NCBI GenBank assembly: GCA_028687035.1
Contig: JAQUAX010000016.1
Span: 1-64,000 of the forward strand
Origin: Dechloromonas sp.
GTDB taxonomy: Bacteria > Pseudomonadota > Gammaproteobacteria > Burkholderiales > Rhodocyclaceae
DNA length: 64,000 nt
Direction: 5' to 3'
In this document: piece after piece, positions 52,999-62,355 of the stretch
Numbering within the stretch: position 1 is the stretch's first letter
Layout: the number at the start of each line of letters is the position of its first letter
Notes under the pieces: model-generated
Databases searched by the model: none
Seen by the model: the letters and a program-made list of their open reading frames with translations, nothing else
Told to the model about the DNA's origin: nothing
Translations under genes and position numbers: made by a program

Positions 52999-53647
52999 GA
53001 GCCTGTAATATCGGTTCAAGTATTTCTGCCCTCTTCACCGCGCACTCCAAAGTTATGTGGTCATTTGCATAGAGGTCCCAAAGCTCTCGAATTTCGGGTT
53101 CCAATTTGTTGATGGCCATGACTGCAGTATTTCCTGTGGTAAGGCCCTGCCATATGTAATTCGCGGCCGCCTCGACGACGGCAAAGCCTTTCTCATACCA
53201 AGCGCTGGCCTGTATTGTTTCATCCAAACCACCTGACCAATGTAGATACTTCGATACCTTCCCGCTGTGCTCGATAAGCGCTCGGTTGTTCCACTTTGTA
53301 ATTGGTATTCCGTCTGGCGCCATAGCCTTGGTAAATTCGATAAGCCGCTCGTATCTCGGAATAATCCTTTCGAGTATTTCGTTGAGCTTTTTAGCATTGC
53401 CAGTGCACTTCTTGTACTCGCTTGCCTCCAATTTTGTACCTACGCCGACAATCAGTTGTTCAAAGAGTAGTTGCTCTATTGCAAGACGAGTTTCAAGCGC
53501 AGCATACTCAAGCGCACTGACATTTCTATTGGACTTTGCATAGTCGAGCCATGACAGTGCCTTAAACGCTCGGCCCGACGATTCAAAGAAATTGATCTCG
53601 GTGACAATTTCGTTGGGACTACGCTTTGTAAAGGACGGAATAGGCAT
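52946..53647 (-). CDS. Hypothetical helical protein in cassette-like array
   Basis: About 233 residues, mostly helical. The region LEYAALETRLAIEQLLFEQL resembles the first helices of HEPN-like proteins, but no HEPN R-x(4)-H motif is seen. Middle segments KKLNEILERIIPRYERLIEF and the Trp/Tyr-rich KYLHWSGG are the other notable features. The last 15-18 codons are encoded inside the attC-like site at 52944. The ATG at 53647 begins the conserved-looking region; an ATG at 53677 is possible. Low GC relative to the genome. The function is not recognised. Confidence 0.6.
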   Translation of the reverse strand: MPIPSFTKRSPNEIVTEINFFESSGRAFKALSWLDYAKSNRNVSALEYAALETRLAIEQLLFEQLIVGVGTKLEASEYKKCTGNAKKLNEILERIIPRYERLIEFTKAMAPDGIPITKWNNRALIEHSGKVSKYLHWSGGLDETIQASAWYEKGFAVVEAAANYIWQGLTTGNTAVMAINKLEPEIRELWDLYANDHITLECAVKRAEILEPILQARLTRCSTRPAQKAAQIG

Positions 53648-54078
53648 CTTTACTTGTTGAAATCGGCATTTCAGCACACTAGCATAACACTACCCTTGGA
53701 TGATTGCTTTGGGCAACAGCAGTCAAGGTTCGTTCTTGGCCAGAATCAGCGGTCTACACCGCTGCGCGGGTCAGATAAAATTGATGCCCCGGGTCATTTT
53801 TTCTGTGTTGCTAACAGCTCGGCTGATCGATCGGAAGCGAAATCGCTGAATACTTTCGGTTGTGATCCAATGATCGCAAGTAACTAGAGTCCGGCACACT
53901 TGCATTGTTCGCTTAACTGGATAACATACGCACATGGTTGTCCGACACCAGCCAGTGCGCGTCGCAATTGCGACAGGGCAAATCAGGACACTTCCTCTGC
54001 TACACCATCATTTTTCCATCGAGCGTTGCTCTGGAATGCGCACACCAGGATTCATGGCGCTCGGACTTGGAGAAAATG
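53648..54078. other. Non-coding junction with 14-bp palindrome
   Basis: No supported gene is seen in these 431 bases. GTCGCAATTGCGAC (53961-53974) is a perfect palindrome, enclosed by TGTCC (53939-53943) and GGACA (53986-53990). The block looks like an insertion-element end or a fused pair of ends, but no transposase is present. Short plus-strand frames here lack ribosome sites and family resemblance. Confidence 0.4.
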
Positions 54079-55548
54079 ATGACTGATAGCACCTCTTCCT
54101 TCCCCGAAAATTCCAGCAACTTCTATAGCTTCGGCGCCCGTCGCATTGGCCGATATCTCGCCAAACATGGCATGCCAACTCCCGACGAAGATGCCGTACG
54201 TAAGGAACTGCTCGACCGCTTTGAGGGAGTGGACTACTTGGCCGCCAAGCGGCTGCTTGAGAAAGAAGATTTCGCTGACTGGCACACGGTTGTCGCCGGT
54301 GAAGTGGATAGCGACCTTTCAGGTTTTTCGGTCCAAGCCGCACGCACCTTCGTCGACGGGCTGGCCGCCGTTCTAGGTATCTGCGACCGCGAGCGCATCT
54401 TCCCTTCCGCAATTGACCGGCTTCCTGATGGAATCCGCTTGCGGGTGCACGACAAGACGTTTGCCGAAATCCGACGGATGCATTTTGAGCCCTGCCAGCC
54501 CAGACATCGTGAGCGTGTCCACAATGCATTGAAAGGTATCCGTACCCGCGGCGAGAGCGAACGGATGGTGGCCAGGCTCCGATCACTACCGGGATTTACT
54601 TCCATCAACTTTCACCTGGACCAGGATAGTCGCACTGAACCTTACGGGTTCCTGCTGGTTCCGTTCCCAGCCAACTGGGCAACGGCCATGATGTCGGCGA
54701 TGGTGTCACTTGGCCTCCCGGTGAAGCGCCATGTCGCCCAGGAACTCGTGGCGCAACTGTTCGGCGCCAGCAACTGGCAGCACTTGGTCGCCAATGATGG
54801 CGAGGCACGGGTCTGGGCGACACCGTTTGCGGTAGCGAAAAGCGAGACCGATACCACTAGCTGGCGCTATTACCGGACTGTGGGCGAAAGTGTCTGGGCC
54901 TTCGGAAAGACGCTGGAATCCTGGAATGGAAAGCCATTGCTGATCGACAGCTGTAGAAGTGCCACATTGTCGGATGGTTTATACGTTGCCACAGCCTTAG
55001 TCGAGAGCCCCAGAGATCATGATCGAGAAGGCTTGCCCTTCTGTACACCAGTCGACATTATCGACCCAGAGTATTCCGCCGATTGCTACCCGCTGGCCAG
55101 ACAGGCCGCGGCACTGCTGGATGCGGGCGGCGATCCCATGGCGGCACTCGGCTGGAGCGGCGATTTCAGCCGGAACATACTCACGGCGAACGTCCGTCTT
55201 GGATCGACTGGCGAAAGGACGTTGCAACTCGGCGCTTGGTGGCTACGCGTGTTCGGCGCTCACCAGAGAGCATATCTTTCACTCGAGCAATTTGACGCTG
55301 ACGGCACGCGTATGAAGGCAGACAGTATCCCGCTTTACAAAACCACTCTGCGCCACGATGCCGAGAACAACATTCTCACGGTGCTGGGCGACTATGACCG
55401 AGAAGATGTTGCCACGATCCCAAACGTCTCGACGGAACAAATCGAACAGCTCCGACTAATGGTCAGTGAGCCAGCCGACAACCCATCGGCACCGGCCTAT
55501 TGGGGACAAGGCGATATTCGGGGAGAATGGCCGCCACTGCCTAACTGA
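54079..55548 (+). CDS. Mobile-element-type protein with glyoxalase-related-like motif
   Basis: About 489 residues, soluble. The N-terminal part has FYSFGARRIGRYLAKHGMPTPDE and a helical DYLAAKRLLEKEDFADW. In the middle, VAQELVAQLFGASNWQHLVA resembles the short helix-rich 'ANW' motif of proteins annotated as glyoxalase-superfamily-related that are frequent on integrative elements and plasmids. The C-terminal half is unrecognised. GGAG 7 bases before the ATG at 54079 (also 4 before the ATG at 54076) fixes the start region. The role is unknown; it is transcribed towards the czc cluster. Confidence 0.6.
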   Translation: MTDSTSSFPENSSNFYSFGARRIGRYLAKHGMPTPDEDAVRKELLDRFEGVDYLAAKRLLEKEDFADWHTVVAGEVDSDLSGFSVQAARTFVDGLAAVLGICDRERIFPSAIDRLPDGIRLRVHDKTFAEIRRMHFEPCQPRHRERVHNALKGIRTRGESERMVARLRSLPGFTSINFHLDQDSRTEPYGFLLVPFPANWATAMMSAMVSLGLPVKRHVAQELVAQLFGASNWQHLVANDGEARVWATPFAVAKSETDTTSWRYYRTVGESVWAFGKTLESWNGKPLLIDSCRSATLSDGLYVATALVESPRDHDREGLPFCTPVDIIDPEYSADCYPLARQAAALLDAGGDPMAALGWSGDFSRNILTANVRLGSTGERTLQLGAWWLRVFGAHQRAYLSLEQFDADGTRMKADSIPLYKTTLRHDAENNILTVLGDYDREDVATIPNVSTEQIEQLRLMVSEPADNPSAPAYWGQGDIRGEWPPLPN

Positions 55549-55601
55549 AGCCGCTGCGGTGCGAAAACCGGCCAATGCTCCAATAGCCTAATGAGTATCC
55601 C

Positions 55602-55672
55602 AGCCCCGTTTGCCATTCTGCCTATCCGACGCAGACGGGGCTTGGCATTCCTCCACCAACCTCTGATAAAAT
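55602..55672 (+). promoter_or_regulatory. Inverted repeat and promoter before czcI
   Basis: AGCCCCGT (55602-55609) and ACGGGGCT (55635-55642) form a perfect 8-bp inverted repeat. TTGGCA (55642-55647) and TAAAAT (55667-55672) are possible -35 and -10 with 19-bp spacing, a long spacer such as MerR-type regulators act on. The -10 is only 7 bases before the czcI GTG. Confidence 0.45.
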
Positions 55673-55679
55673 TACTCGG

Positions 55680-56030
55680 GTGAAAAAGCTGCTCGTGTTC
55701 CTTCTCGTGGTCATCTTACCCTTCCAGTTCGCTTGGGCTGGTGTGGGTGTGTATTGCCAACACGAGACAGGCCAAGCCGCGCAGCACTTCGGCCACCACG
55801 ATCACCAGCACAAATCACTTGGAGATCAGGGCAAGAGCGAGTCGGGCAAAATAAACCCGAGCGCCGACAATGATTGTAGTTCCCATCTAAATGGCCACAA
55901 CTGCTTTCTCAGCAGTCTGGAAGCTTTGGTCGTAGCTCCAATTGTGGTGTTCAACGGCATCAGCCCGCATTACTTCGCATCGCATATCCCTGAGGGGCCT
56001 GAGCGCCCTGATAGACAGCTCGCCGCGTAA
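55680..56030 (+). CDS. czcI: CzcI-like periplasmic metal resistance protein
   Basis: A 116-residue protein with a signal peptide (VKKLLVFLLVVILPFQFAWA) and a His-rich mature start (YCQHETGQAAQHFGHHDHQH), plus later Cys (DNDCSSHLNGHNCF). It corresponds to CzcI, the small first product of czcICBA operons, linked to regulation or metal buffering in the periplasm. It uses a GTG start with no clear ribosome site, just after the promoter, so it may be leaderless. czcC follows after 88 bases. Confidence 0.82.
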   Translation: MKKLLVFLLVVILPFQFAWAGVGVYCQHETGQAAQHFGHHDHQHKSLGDQGKSESGKINPSADNDCSSHLNGHNCFLSSLEALVVAPIVVFNGISPHYFASHIPEGPERPDRQLAA

Positions 56031-56118
56031 GCCCGGCGAGACATCCCCCTTTTTTCTGCGGCTGACGTAGCCGCCTTTTCGGTCTCGCCGGATTGTCCTG
56101 TTCATTTAGGAGAATTCG

Positions 56119-57459
56119 ATGCGTAGACCACGCACACCCCTGATCGGGCTGCTGGGGTTGGCAGCCACCATTTTCAACCCCTTGGTTTCCCCTGCACTGG
56201 CGCAGTCCTCGATGGCGCCGGGCAACGTCAATTCGGCTGCCCTCCTGCCGAATCCACAAACCGGCAAACTCGAGTCGACCGGGCCGCTGGGCCTGGCCGC
56301 CGCGATCGATCTCGCCCTATCGGCCAACCCTACGTTGGCTGCTGCCGCGCGCGAATTGCAGGCCGTCGAGGGCGCCGTCATCCAGGCCGGCGTACGCCCC
56401 AACCCCGAAATTACGACCCTGGTCGAGGATACCCAGAACAAGGCCACCCGCACGACGACCTTGCAGATCAATCAGGCCATCGAACTGGGCGGCAAGCGGG
56501 CCGCCCGTATCGAGTCGGCTGAACGCGGACGTGACGTAGCCGCCGCCGATCTGGCCACCCAACGCCTGGAAATCCGTGCGGCGACCGTAGCCGCCTTCTT
56601 CGACGTGCTTGTCGCGCAAGAGCGCGTCCGGTTGGCCGAAGCGTTGCTTGACCTCGCCCAGCGTGCGACCCAGGCTGCGTCACGGCGTGTCATGGCAGGC
56701 AAGGTTTCGCCGGTGGAGGAAACCAAAGCCCGGGTGGCGGAAGGATCCGTTCGGGTGGAGTTCAATCAGGCACAAGCGGAATTGGCGAGCGCACGCAAAC
56801 GCCTGGCCGCGACCTGGGGTAATCCGTCACCGCGTTTTGAGCGGGCCGATGGACGAGCCGAGACATTGCCTGCCGTACCAACGTCGGAAGAGATTACCAA
56901 TCGTCTGGCGGCGTCCCCCGCCCTCGCTCGTGCTCGCCTCGAAGTCGATCGCCGCTCTGCGCTAGCGGCGGTCGAGCGGACGCGCCGGATACCTAACGTA
57001 ACCGTGAGTCTAGGCGCCAAACGTGCCGAAGAGTTGGGGCGTGACCAAGCCGTTGTGGGCTTGTCGATTCCACTCCCACTGTTTGATCGTAACCAGGGCA
57101 ATCTGCTGGAGGCCTTGCGCCGTGCCGACAAGGCACGGGACGAACTGGCCGCGACGGAAGTCCGCCTCTCCACCGAAATCGCCCAGGCCCACGAACGGCT
57201 CAAGGCGCTCAGCCTGGAAGTCGGGACCTTGCAGAAGGAAATTCTGCCGGGTGCCCAGAGTGCCTATGAGGCAGCCAGCAAGGGGTACGAGCTGGGCAAA
57301 TTCAGCTTCCTAGAGGTGCTGGATGCGCAGCGCACCTTTTTCCAGGCACGGTCCCAATACCTGCGAGCGCTGGCCGACGCCCATCGGGCAGCGGCCGACA
57401 TCGACCGCGTGCTTGGCGCCGTAGCTGCGTCATCCCCAATCGGCGGTGGACAACTCTAG
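56119..57459 (+). CDS. czcC: CzcC-like outer-membrane efflux channel
   Basis: A 446-residue OEP-family protein with a signal peptide ending near PALAQSS. Two helical repeats are seen; LGLAAAIDLALSANPTLAAAARELQ opens the first and RIPNVTVSLGAKRAEELGRDQ opens the second, with LSIPLPLFDRNQG as the strand motif. It forms the outer-membrane part of the Co/Zn/Cd efflux complex with CzcB and CzcA. AGGAG precedes the ATG. Confidence 0.9.
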   Translation: MRRPRTPLIGLLGLAATIFNPLVSPALAQSSMAPGNVNSAALLPNPQTGKLESTGPLGLAAAIDLALSANPTLAAAARELQAVEGAVIQAGVRPNPEITTLVEDTQNKATRTTTLQINQAIELGGKRAARIESAERGRDVAAADLATQRLEIRAATVAAFFDVLVAQERVRLAEALLDLAQRATQAASRRVMAGKVSPVEETKARVAEGSVRVEFNQAQAELASARKRLAATWGNPSPRFERADGRAETLPAVPTSEEITNRLAASPALARARLEVDRRSALAAVERTRRIPNVTVSLGAKRAEELGRDQAVVGLSIPLPLFDRNQGNLLEALRRADKARDELAATEVRLSTEIAQAHERLKALSLEVGTLQKEILPGAQSAYEAASKGYELGKFSFLEVLDAQRTFFQARSQYLRALADAHRAAADIDRVLGAVAASSPIGGGQL

Positions 57460-57468
57460 GAATTCATC

Positions 57469-59073
57469 ATGAAAACAAATCTGAACAAACTCCGCTCCCA
57501 ACTCAACAAGAAGCAGGGCATCGTCATTGCAATCATCCTGGTCGCAGGTTTGGCGATCGGCGCCGCAATCCTCGGCACGGGGCCATCCCAACCAGCCGGC
57601 GACGGCCATGGCCACGGCAGCCATGCCGAGTCAAAGGGACATGCCGATACCGAGCACCATGGCGGGCAAGCAGCCGATGGCCATGAACACGCCAAGGAGC
57701 ACGGCGATGCCGAACATCATGAAGAGGGGCCGCAAACCGGCCCCCACGGCGGGAAGCTTTTTGCCGAAGACGGCTTCAGCCTCGAAATCCTGCTGGCCGA
57801 AGAAGGCGGCGAACCCCGCTTCCGGGTCTGGCTCTTCCAGCAGGGCAAGCCGGTATCGCCCAGCACCGCCAAGGTTTCTGTTTCGCTTGCTCGGCCCGGT
57901 GGGGACAAGCAGGAAATCGCCTTCGCCGTGGAAAAGGATTATCTGAAGAGCGTCATGGCGATTGAAGAGCCGCATGTCTTCGACGCGACCATCGCGGCGC
58001 AGACGGCGAATTCCCCATATCTCTTCACCTTTGCCCAGGAGGAAGGCAAGGTGGAACTGAGTGATGCGCAGATTCAAGCTGCTGCTATCACCATTCAGAA
58101 AGCCGCGCCGGCGCGCATTCGGACCGTCCTGCAGTTACCGGGAGAGATTCGCTTTAATGAGGACCGCACGGCCCACGTCGTCCCGCGACTGGCCGGCGTG
58201 GTGGAGAGCGTCCCGGCCAATCTCGGGCAAACGGTGAAGAAAGGCCAAGTACTGGCCATCATCGCCAGTACAGGTCTGTCCGAGCAACGCAGCGAACTGC
58301 TTTCCGCCCAGAAACGCCATGCCCTCGCGAAGTCAACTTATGACCGCGAAAAGAGGCTCTGGGAGGAAAAAATTTCTGCCGAGCAGGATTACCTCCAAGC
58401 GAAGCAGGTCCTGCAGGAAGCCGAAATCGCCATGGCTAACGCCCAGCAAAAACTCGTTGCCCTCGGCGCTACCCCGCAAGCGACGGGAGCACTCAACCGC
58501 TATGAAATCCGGGCTCCATTCGACGGCATGGTGGTGGAAAAACATATAGCCCTGGGCGAGGCCGTAAAAGAGGACGCCAGCATCTTTACCGTGTCCGACT
58601 TGTCCTCGGTCTGGGCCGAGATCATCGTACCCGCCAAGGATTTGAACACGGTCCGGGTCGGCGAACCGGCCATCGTGAAGGCTACTGCCTTCGACTCGAA
58701 GGCAGAAGGCAAGGTCTCCTATGTCGGCGCGCTCCTTGGCCAGGAAACCCGTACCGCCCGAGCACGAGTGACGCTTCCCAATCCGCAGATGGCATGGCGC
58801 CCCGGACTCTTCGTCAACGTTGAGGTGCAGTCGGGCGAAGCAGATGTCCCGGTCGCCGTGGCGGCCGATGCCATCCAGACCGTGAATGACAAGCCCGTGA
58901 TTTTCACCCGAGTACCCGGCGGCTTTGTCGCTCAACCGGTCACTCTGGGGCGATCCGACGGAAAGATCGTCGAAGTGGCCCGTGGCCTGAAACCGGGCAT
59001 GTCCTACGCAGCCGCCGGCAGCTTCGTCGTCAAGTCGGAGCTGGGCAAGGGCAGCGTCGAGCACAGCCACTAA
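57469..59073 (+). CDS. czcB: CzcB-like membrane-fusion protein with His-rich N-terminus
   Basis: A 534-residue adaptor. The N-terminal helix (GIVIAIILVAGLAIGAAIL) is followed by a His/Asp/Glu-rich metal-binding stretch (about 43-85, many HG and EH pairs). A CzcB-type extra domain (GPHGGKLFAEDGFSLEI) follows, then lipoyl halves (VVPRLAGVVESVPANLGQTV; RAPFDGMVVEKHIALGEAV) and the barrel domains. The His-rich part fits periplasmic zinc capture and handover to CzcA. It lies 9 bases after czcC. Confidence 0.92.
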   Translation: MKTNLNKLRSQLNKKQGIVIAIILVAGLAIGAAILGTGPSQPAGDGHGHGSHAESKGHADTEHHGGQAADGHEHAKEHGDAEHHEEGPQTGPHGGKLFAEDGFSLEILLAEEGGEPRFRVWLFQQGKPVSPSTAKVSVSLARPGGDKQEIAFAVEKDYLKSVMAIEEPHVFDATIAAQTANSPYLFTFAQEEGKVELSDAQIQAAAITIQKAAPARIRTVLQLPGEIRFNEDRTAHVVPRLAGVVESVPANLGQTVKKGQVLAIIASTGLSEQRSELLSAQKRHALAKSTYDREKRLWEEKISAEQDYLQAKQVLQEAEIAMANAQQKLVALGATPQATGALNRYEIRAPFDGMVVEKHIALGEAVKEDASIFTVSDLSSVWAEIIVPAKDLNTVRVGEPAIVKATAFDSKAEGKVSYVGALLGQETRTARARVTLPNPQMAWRPGLFVNVEVQSGEADVPVAVAADAIQTVNDKPVIFTRVPGGFVAQPVTLGRSDGKIVEVARGLKPGMSYAAAGSFVVKSELGKGSVEHSH

Positions 59074-59088
59074 GCGAGGGAGCCGATC

Positions 59089-62000
59089 ATGTTTGAACGC
59101 ATCATCCGACTGGCCATCGAGCATCGCTGGCTGGTACTGCTCACCGTCCTCGGCATGGCCGGGCTGGGCATTTACAACTACCAGCGGCTGCCCATCGATG
59201 CCGTGCCCGACATTACCAACGTTCAGGTCCAGATCAACACCGCTGCACCCGGCTATTCTCCACTCGAGGTGGAGCAGCGGGTCACCTATCCCGTGGAAAC
59301 GGTGATGGCGGGCCTCCCGAATCTGGAACAGACCCGCTCGCTCTCGCGCTACGGGCTCTCCCAGGTGACGGTGATTTTCAAAGACGGCACGGACATCTAC
59401 TTTGCCCGCCAACTCGTCAATCAGCGCATCCAGGAGGCCCGTGAAAAGCTGCCGGCCGGAATTGCTCCAGCGATGGGGCCGATCTCGACCGGACTTGGGG
59501 AAATCTACTTGTGGACCGTCGAAGCCAAGGAAGGCGCCAAGAAGCCCGACGGCACACCCTACACGCCGACCGATCTGCGCGAAATCCAGGACTGGATCAT
59601 CAAGCCCCAGTTGCGCAATGTACCCGGGGTCACCGAGATCAATTCCATCGGCGGCTACGCCAAGGAATACCAAGTGGCACCCAGCCCGGAAAAGCTCGCG
59701 TCCTATGGCCTGACCTTGCAGGAACTGGTGACTGCCATTGACCGCAACAACAACAATGTCGGTGCCGGCTACATTGAGAAGCGCGGTGAGCAATACCTAG
59801 TTCGTGCCCCAGGCCAGGTGCGTTCCATGGAAGACATCCGTAATGTCATCCTCGGCAATGTCCAGGGCGTGCCCATTCGTATCCGCGACGTGGCGGAAGT
59901 CAGCATCGGCCGCGAATTGCGTACCGGCGCTGCGACCGACAATGGCCGCGAGGTGGTGCTGGGGACCGTCTTCATGTTGATCGGCCAGAACAGCCGAACC
60001 GTCTCCCGGGCAGTTGACGCGAAGATGGTCGAAATCAACCGAAGCCTGCCGGAGGGCATTCATGCTGTGACGGTCTACGACCGGACCGTACTGGTGGATA
60101 AGGCCATCAACACGGTCAAGAAGAACCTCCTCGAAGGGGCGATCCTGGTCATCGCCATTCTCTTCTTGTTCCTGGGCAATCTACGGGCGGCGGTCATCAC
60201 TGCCATGGTGATTCCCCTCTCCATGCTGTTCACCTTCACCGGCATGGTGACCTACCAGGTCAGCGCCAACCTGATGAGCCTGGGCGCCCTCGACTTCGGG
60301 ATCATCATCGACGGCGCGGTCGTCATCGTCGAGAACTGCGTGCGCCGTCTGGCCCACGCCCAAGCCCACCATGGGCGAGCACTAACCCGGACAGAACGCT
60401 TCCACGAAGTCTTCGCCGCCTCGCAGGAAGCTCGCCGGGCGCTGATCTTCGGCCAGCTCATCATCATGATTGTCTATCTGCCCATCTTCGCCCTGACCGG
60501 CGTGGAAGGAAAGATGTTCCATCCGATGGCCTTTACCGTGGTGACGGCCCTGGTTGGCGCCATGATCCTGTCGGTGACCTTCATTCCAGCAACCGTTGCG
60601 CTCTTCATGAATGCCCCGGTTGCCGAGAAGGAGAACAGGCTGATGTTGGCTGCCAAGCGCTGGTACGAACCCACGCTGGATCGTGTCATGTCCAACCAGC
60701 CGGTCGTTCTCGTCTTCGCGACCGTCATGATCCTCTTGTGCGGTTTGTTGGCGACGCGCATGGGGAGTGAATTTGTCCCCAGCCTGAACGAAGGGGACTT
60801 CGCCATCCAGGCCCTGCGCATCCCTGGCACCAGTCTGTCGCAGTCGATCGCGATGCAGCAGCAACTGGAAAAACGGCTGAAGGACGAGTTCCCGGAAATC
60901 GATCGCGTCTTTGCTCGCACCGGGACCGCCGAAATTGCCTCCGATCCGATGCCGCCGAATATCTCCGACGGCTACATCATGCTGAAGCCGCAGGATCAAT
61001 GGCCGGAGCCCAAGAAATCCCGGGACGAGTTGCTGGCCGCTGTGCAGGAAGTGGTTGGCAGTTTGCCGGGCAACAATTACGAGTTCTCCCAGCCTATCCA
61101 GTTGCGCTTCAACGAATTGATCTCCGGCGTGCGCAGCGACGTGGCAGTGAAGGTCTTTGGCGATGACATGAATGTCATGAACGACACTGCCGCTCGCATC
61201 GCCGCCATCCTGGAAAAGATCCCCGGTGCCTCGGAAGTCAAGATCGAACAGACCACGGGCCTGCCCATGCTGACAGTGGACATCGATCGTGATAAGACCG
61301 CTCGTTACGGCCTCAACGTCGGCGATGTGCAGGAAACCATCTCCACGGCAATCGGGGGCCAGGAAGCGGGCACGATGTTCGAGGGCGACCGTCGCTTCGA
61401 GATCGTGGTGCGTTTGCCGGAAACCCTGCGCGCCGATCTCGATGCCTTACAGCGCCTGCCGATTGCGCTACCGCGTACGAACGGAAAGAGTGAGGGTCGC
61501 ACGACCTACATTCCCTTGGGCGAAGTTGCCAGCCTCCAGTTGGCACCCGGCCCGAACCAGGTTAGTCGCGAGAATGGCAAACGCCGGGTGGTGGTCAGCG
61601 CCAATGTGCGGGGCCGCGATATCGGCTCCTTCGTAGCGGAGGCGCAGCGTCGTTTGGAGGAGGTGAAGGCGCCTGCCGGCTATTGGACTGCCTGGGGCGG
61701 GACGTTCGAGCAGTTGGAGTCGGCCACCCGGCGGCTGCAGATTGTTGTTCCCGTCGCGCTGTTGCTGGTCTTCACGCTGCTTTTCGCCATGTTCGGTAAC
61801 GTTAAGGACGGTTTGCTCGTCTTCAGCGGCATTCCCTTCGCGCTGACCGGCGGCTTCGTCGCGCTCTGGCTGCGAGGTATTCCATTGTCGATCTCCGCGG
61901 CAGTTGGCTTTATCGCCCTCTCGGGTGTCGCAGTGTTGAACGGCTTGGTCATGATCTCTTTCATCCGCAACCTGCGTGAGGAAGGCCGGCCGCTCGATGC

Positions 62001-62268
62001 CGCTATTCGGGAAGGTGCACTTACCCGCCTGCGACCGGTCCTGATGACAGCGCTGGTGGCTTCTCTTGGTTTCGTGCCGATGGCCATCGCGACCGGCACC
62101 GGTGCCGAAGTCCAGCGGCCGCTGGCGACGGTGGTGATCGGCGGGATCTTGTCTTCGACTGCACTCACTTTGCTCGTCTTGCCCATTCTCTATCGCCTCG
62201 CCCACGGCAAGGATGCCGATGAGGAGGACTTCACCACCGACCCGGCGCCCAAGCCGAGCGAAGCATAG
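59089..62268 (+). CDS. czcA: CzcA-like Co/Zn/Cd RND efflux permease
   Basis: A 1059-residue inner-membrane cation/proton antiporter. Helix 4 reads LDFGIIIDGAVVIVENCVRR, the DFG-DGA-VEN signature of the HME1 (zinc/cobalt/cadmium) class. The opening LPIDAVPDITNVQVQINT is typical of CzcA/CusA-type pumps. It is complete and ends with a charged tail. The ATG follows GGGAGCC. It differs clearly from the second HME pump at 25491, whose helix-4 motif is of another class. Confidence 0.94.
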   Translation: MFERIIRLAIEHRWLVLLTVLGMAGLGIYNYQRLPIDAVPDITNVQVQINTAAPGYSPLEVEQRVTYPVETVMAGLPNLEQTRSLSRYGLSQVTVIFKDGTDIYFARQLVNQRIQEAREKLPAGIAPAMGPISTGLGEIYLWTVEAKEGAKKPDGTPYTPTDLREIQDWIIKPQLRNVPGVTEINSIGGYAKEYQVAPSPEKLASYGLTLQELVTAIDRNNNNVGAGYIEKRGEQYLVRAPGQVRSMEDIRNVILGNVQGVPIRIRDVAEVSIGRELRTGAATDNGREVVLGTVFMLIGQNSRTVSRAVDAKMVEINRSLPEGIHAVTVYDRTVLVDKAINTVKKNLLEGAILVIAILFLFLGNLRAAVITAMVIPLSMLFTFTGMVTYQVSANLMSLGALDFGIIIDGAVVIVENCVRRLAHAQAHHGRALTRTERFHEVFAASQEARRALIFGQLIIMIVYLPIFALTGVEGKMFHPMAFTVVTALVGAMILSVTFIPATVALFMNAPVAEKENRLMLAAKRWYEPTLDRVMSNQPVVLVFATVMILLCGLLATRMGSEFVPSLNEGDFAIQALRIPGTSLSQSIAMQQQLEKRLKDEFPEIDRVFARTGTAEIASDPMPPNISDGYIMLKPQDQWPEPKKSRDELLAAVQEVVGSLPGNNYEFSQPIQLRFNELISGVRSDVAVKVFGDDMNVMNDTAARIAAILEKIPGASEVKIEQTTGLPMLTVDIDRDKTARYGLNVGDVQETISTAIGGQEAGTMFEGDRRFEIVVRLPETLRADLDALQRLPIALPRTNGKSEGRTTYIPLGEVASLQLAPGPNQVSRENGKRRVVVSANVRGRDIGSFVAEAQRRLEEVKAPAGYWTAWGGTFEQLESATRRLQIVVPVALLLVFTLLFAMFGNVKDGLLVFSGIPFALTGGFVALWLRGIPLSISAAVGFIALSGVAVLNGLVMISFIRNLREEGRPLDAAIREGALTRLRPVLMTALVASLGFVPMAIATGTGAEVQRPLATVVIGGILSSTALTLLVLPILYRLAHGKDADEEDFTTDPAPKPSEA

Positions 62269-62355
62269 CGTTTTCCAGTTGTGGCCGGGGGTATGGCGCC
62301 AGATGCGGCAAAAGCTGTCGGTCACTCTTTAATCCACTCACCTACGGAGGTTGAT

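Noticed and set aside
53654..53887. Plus-strand 77-codon frame in the gap before 54079
   Set aside because: No ribosome site, no recognisable family, and its first codons lie antisense to the start of the gene at 53647.
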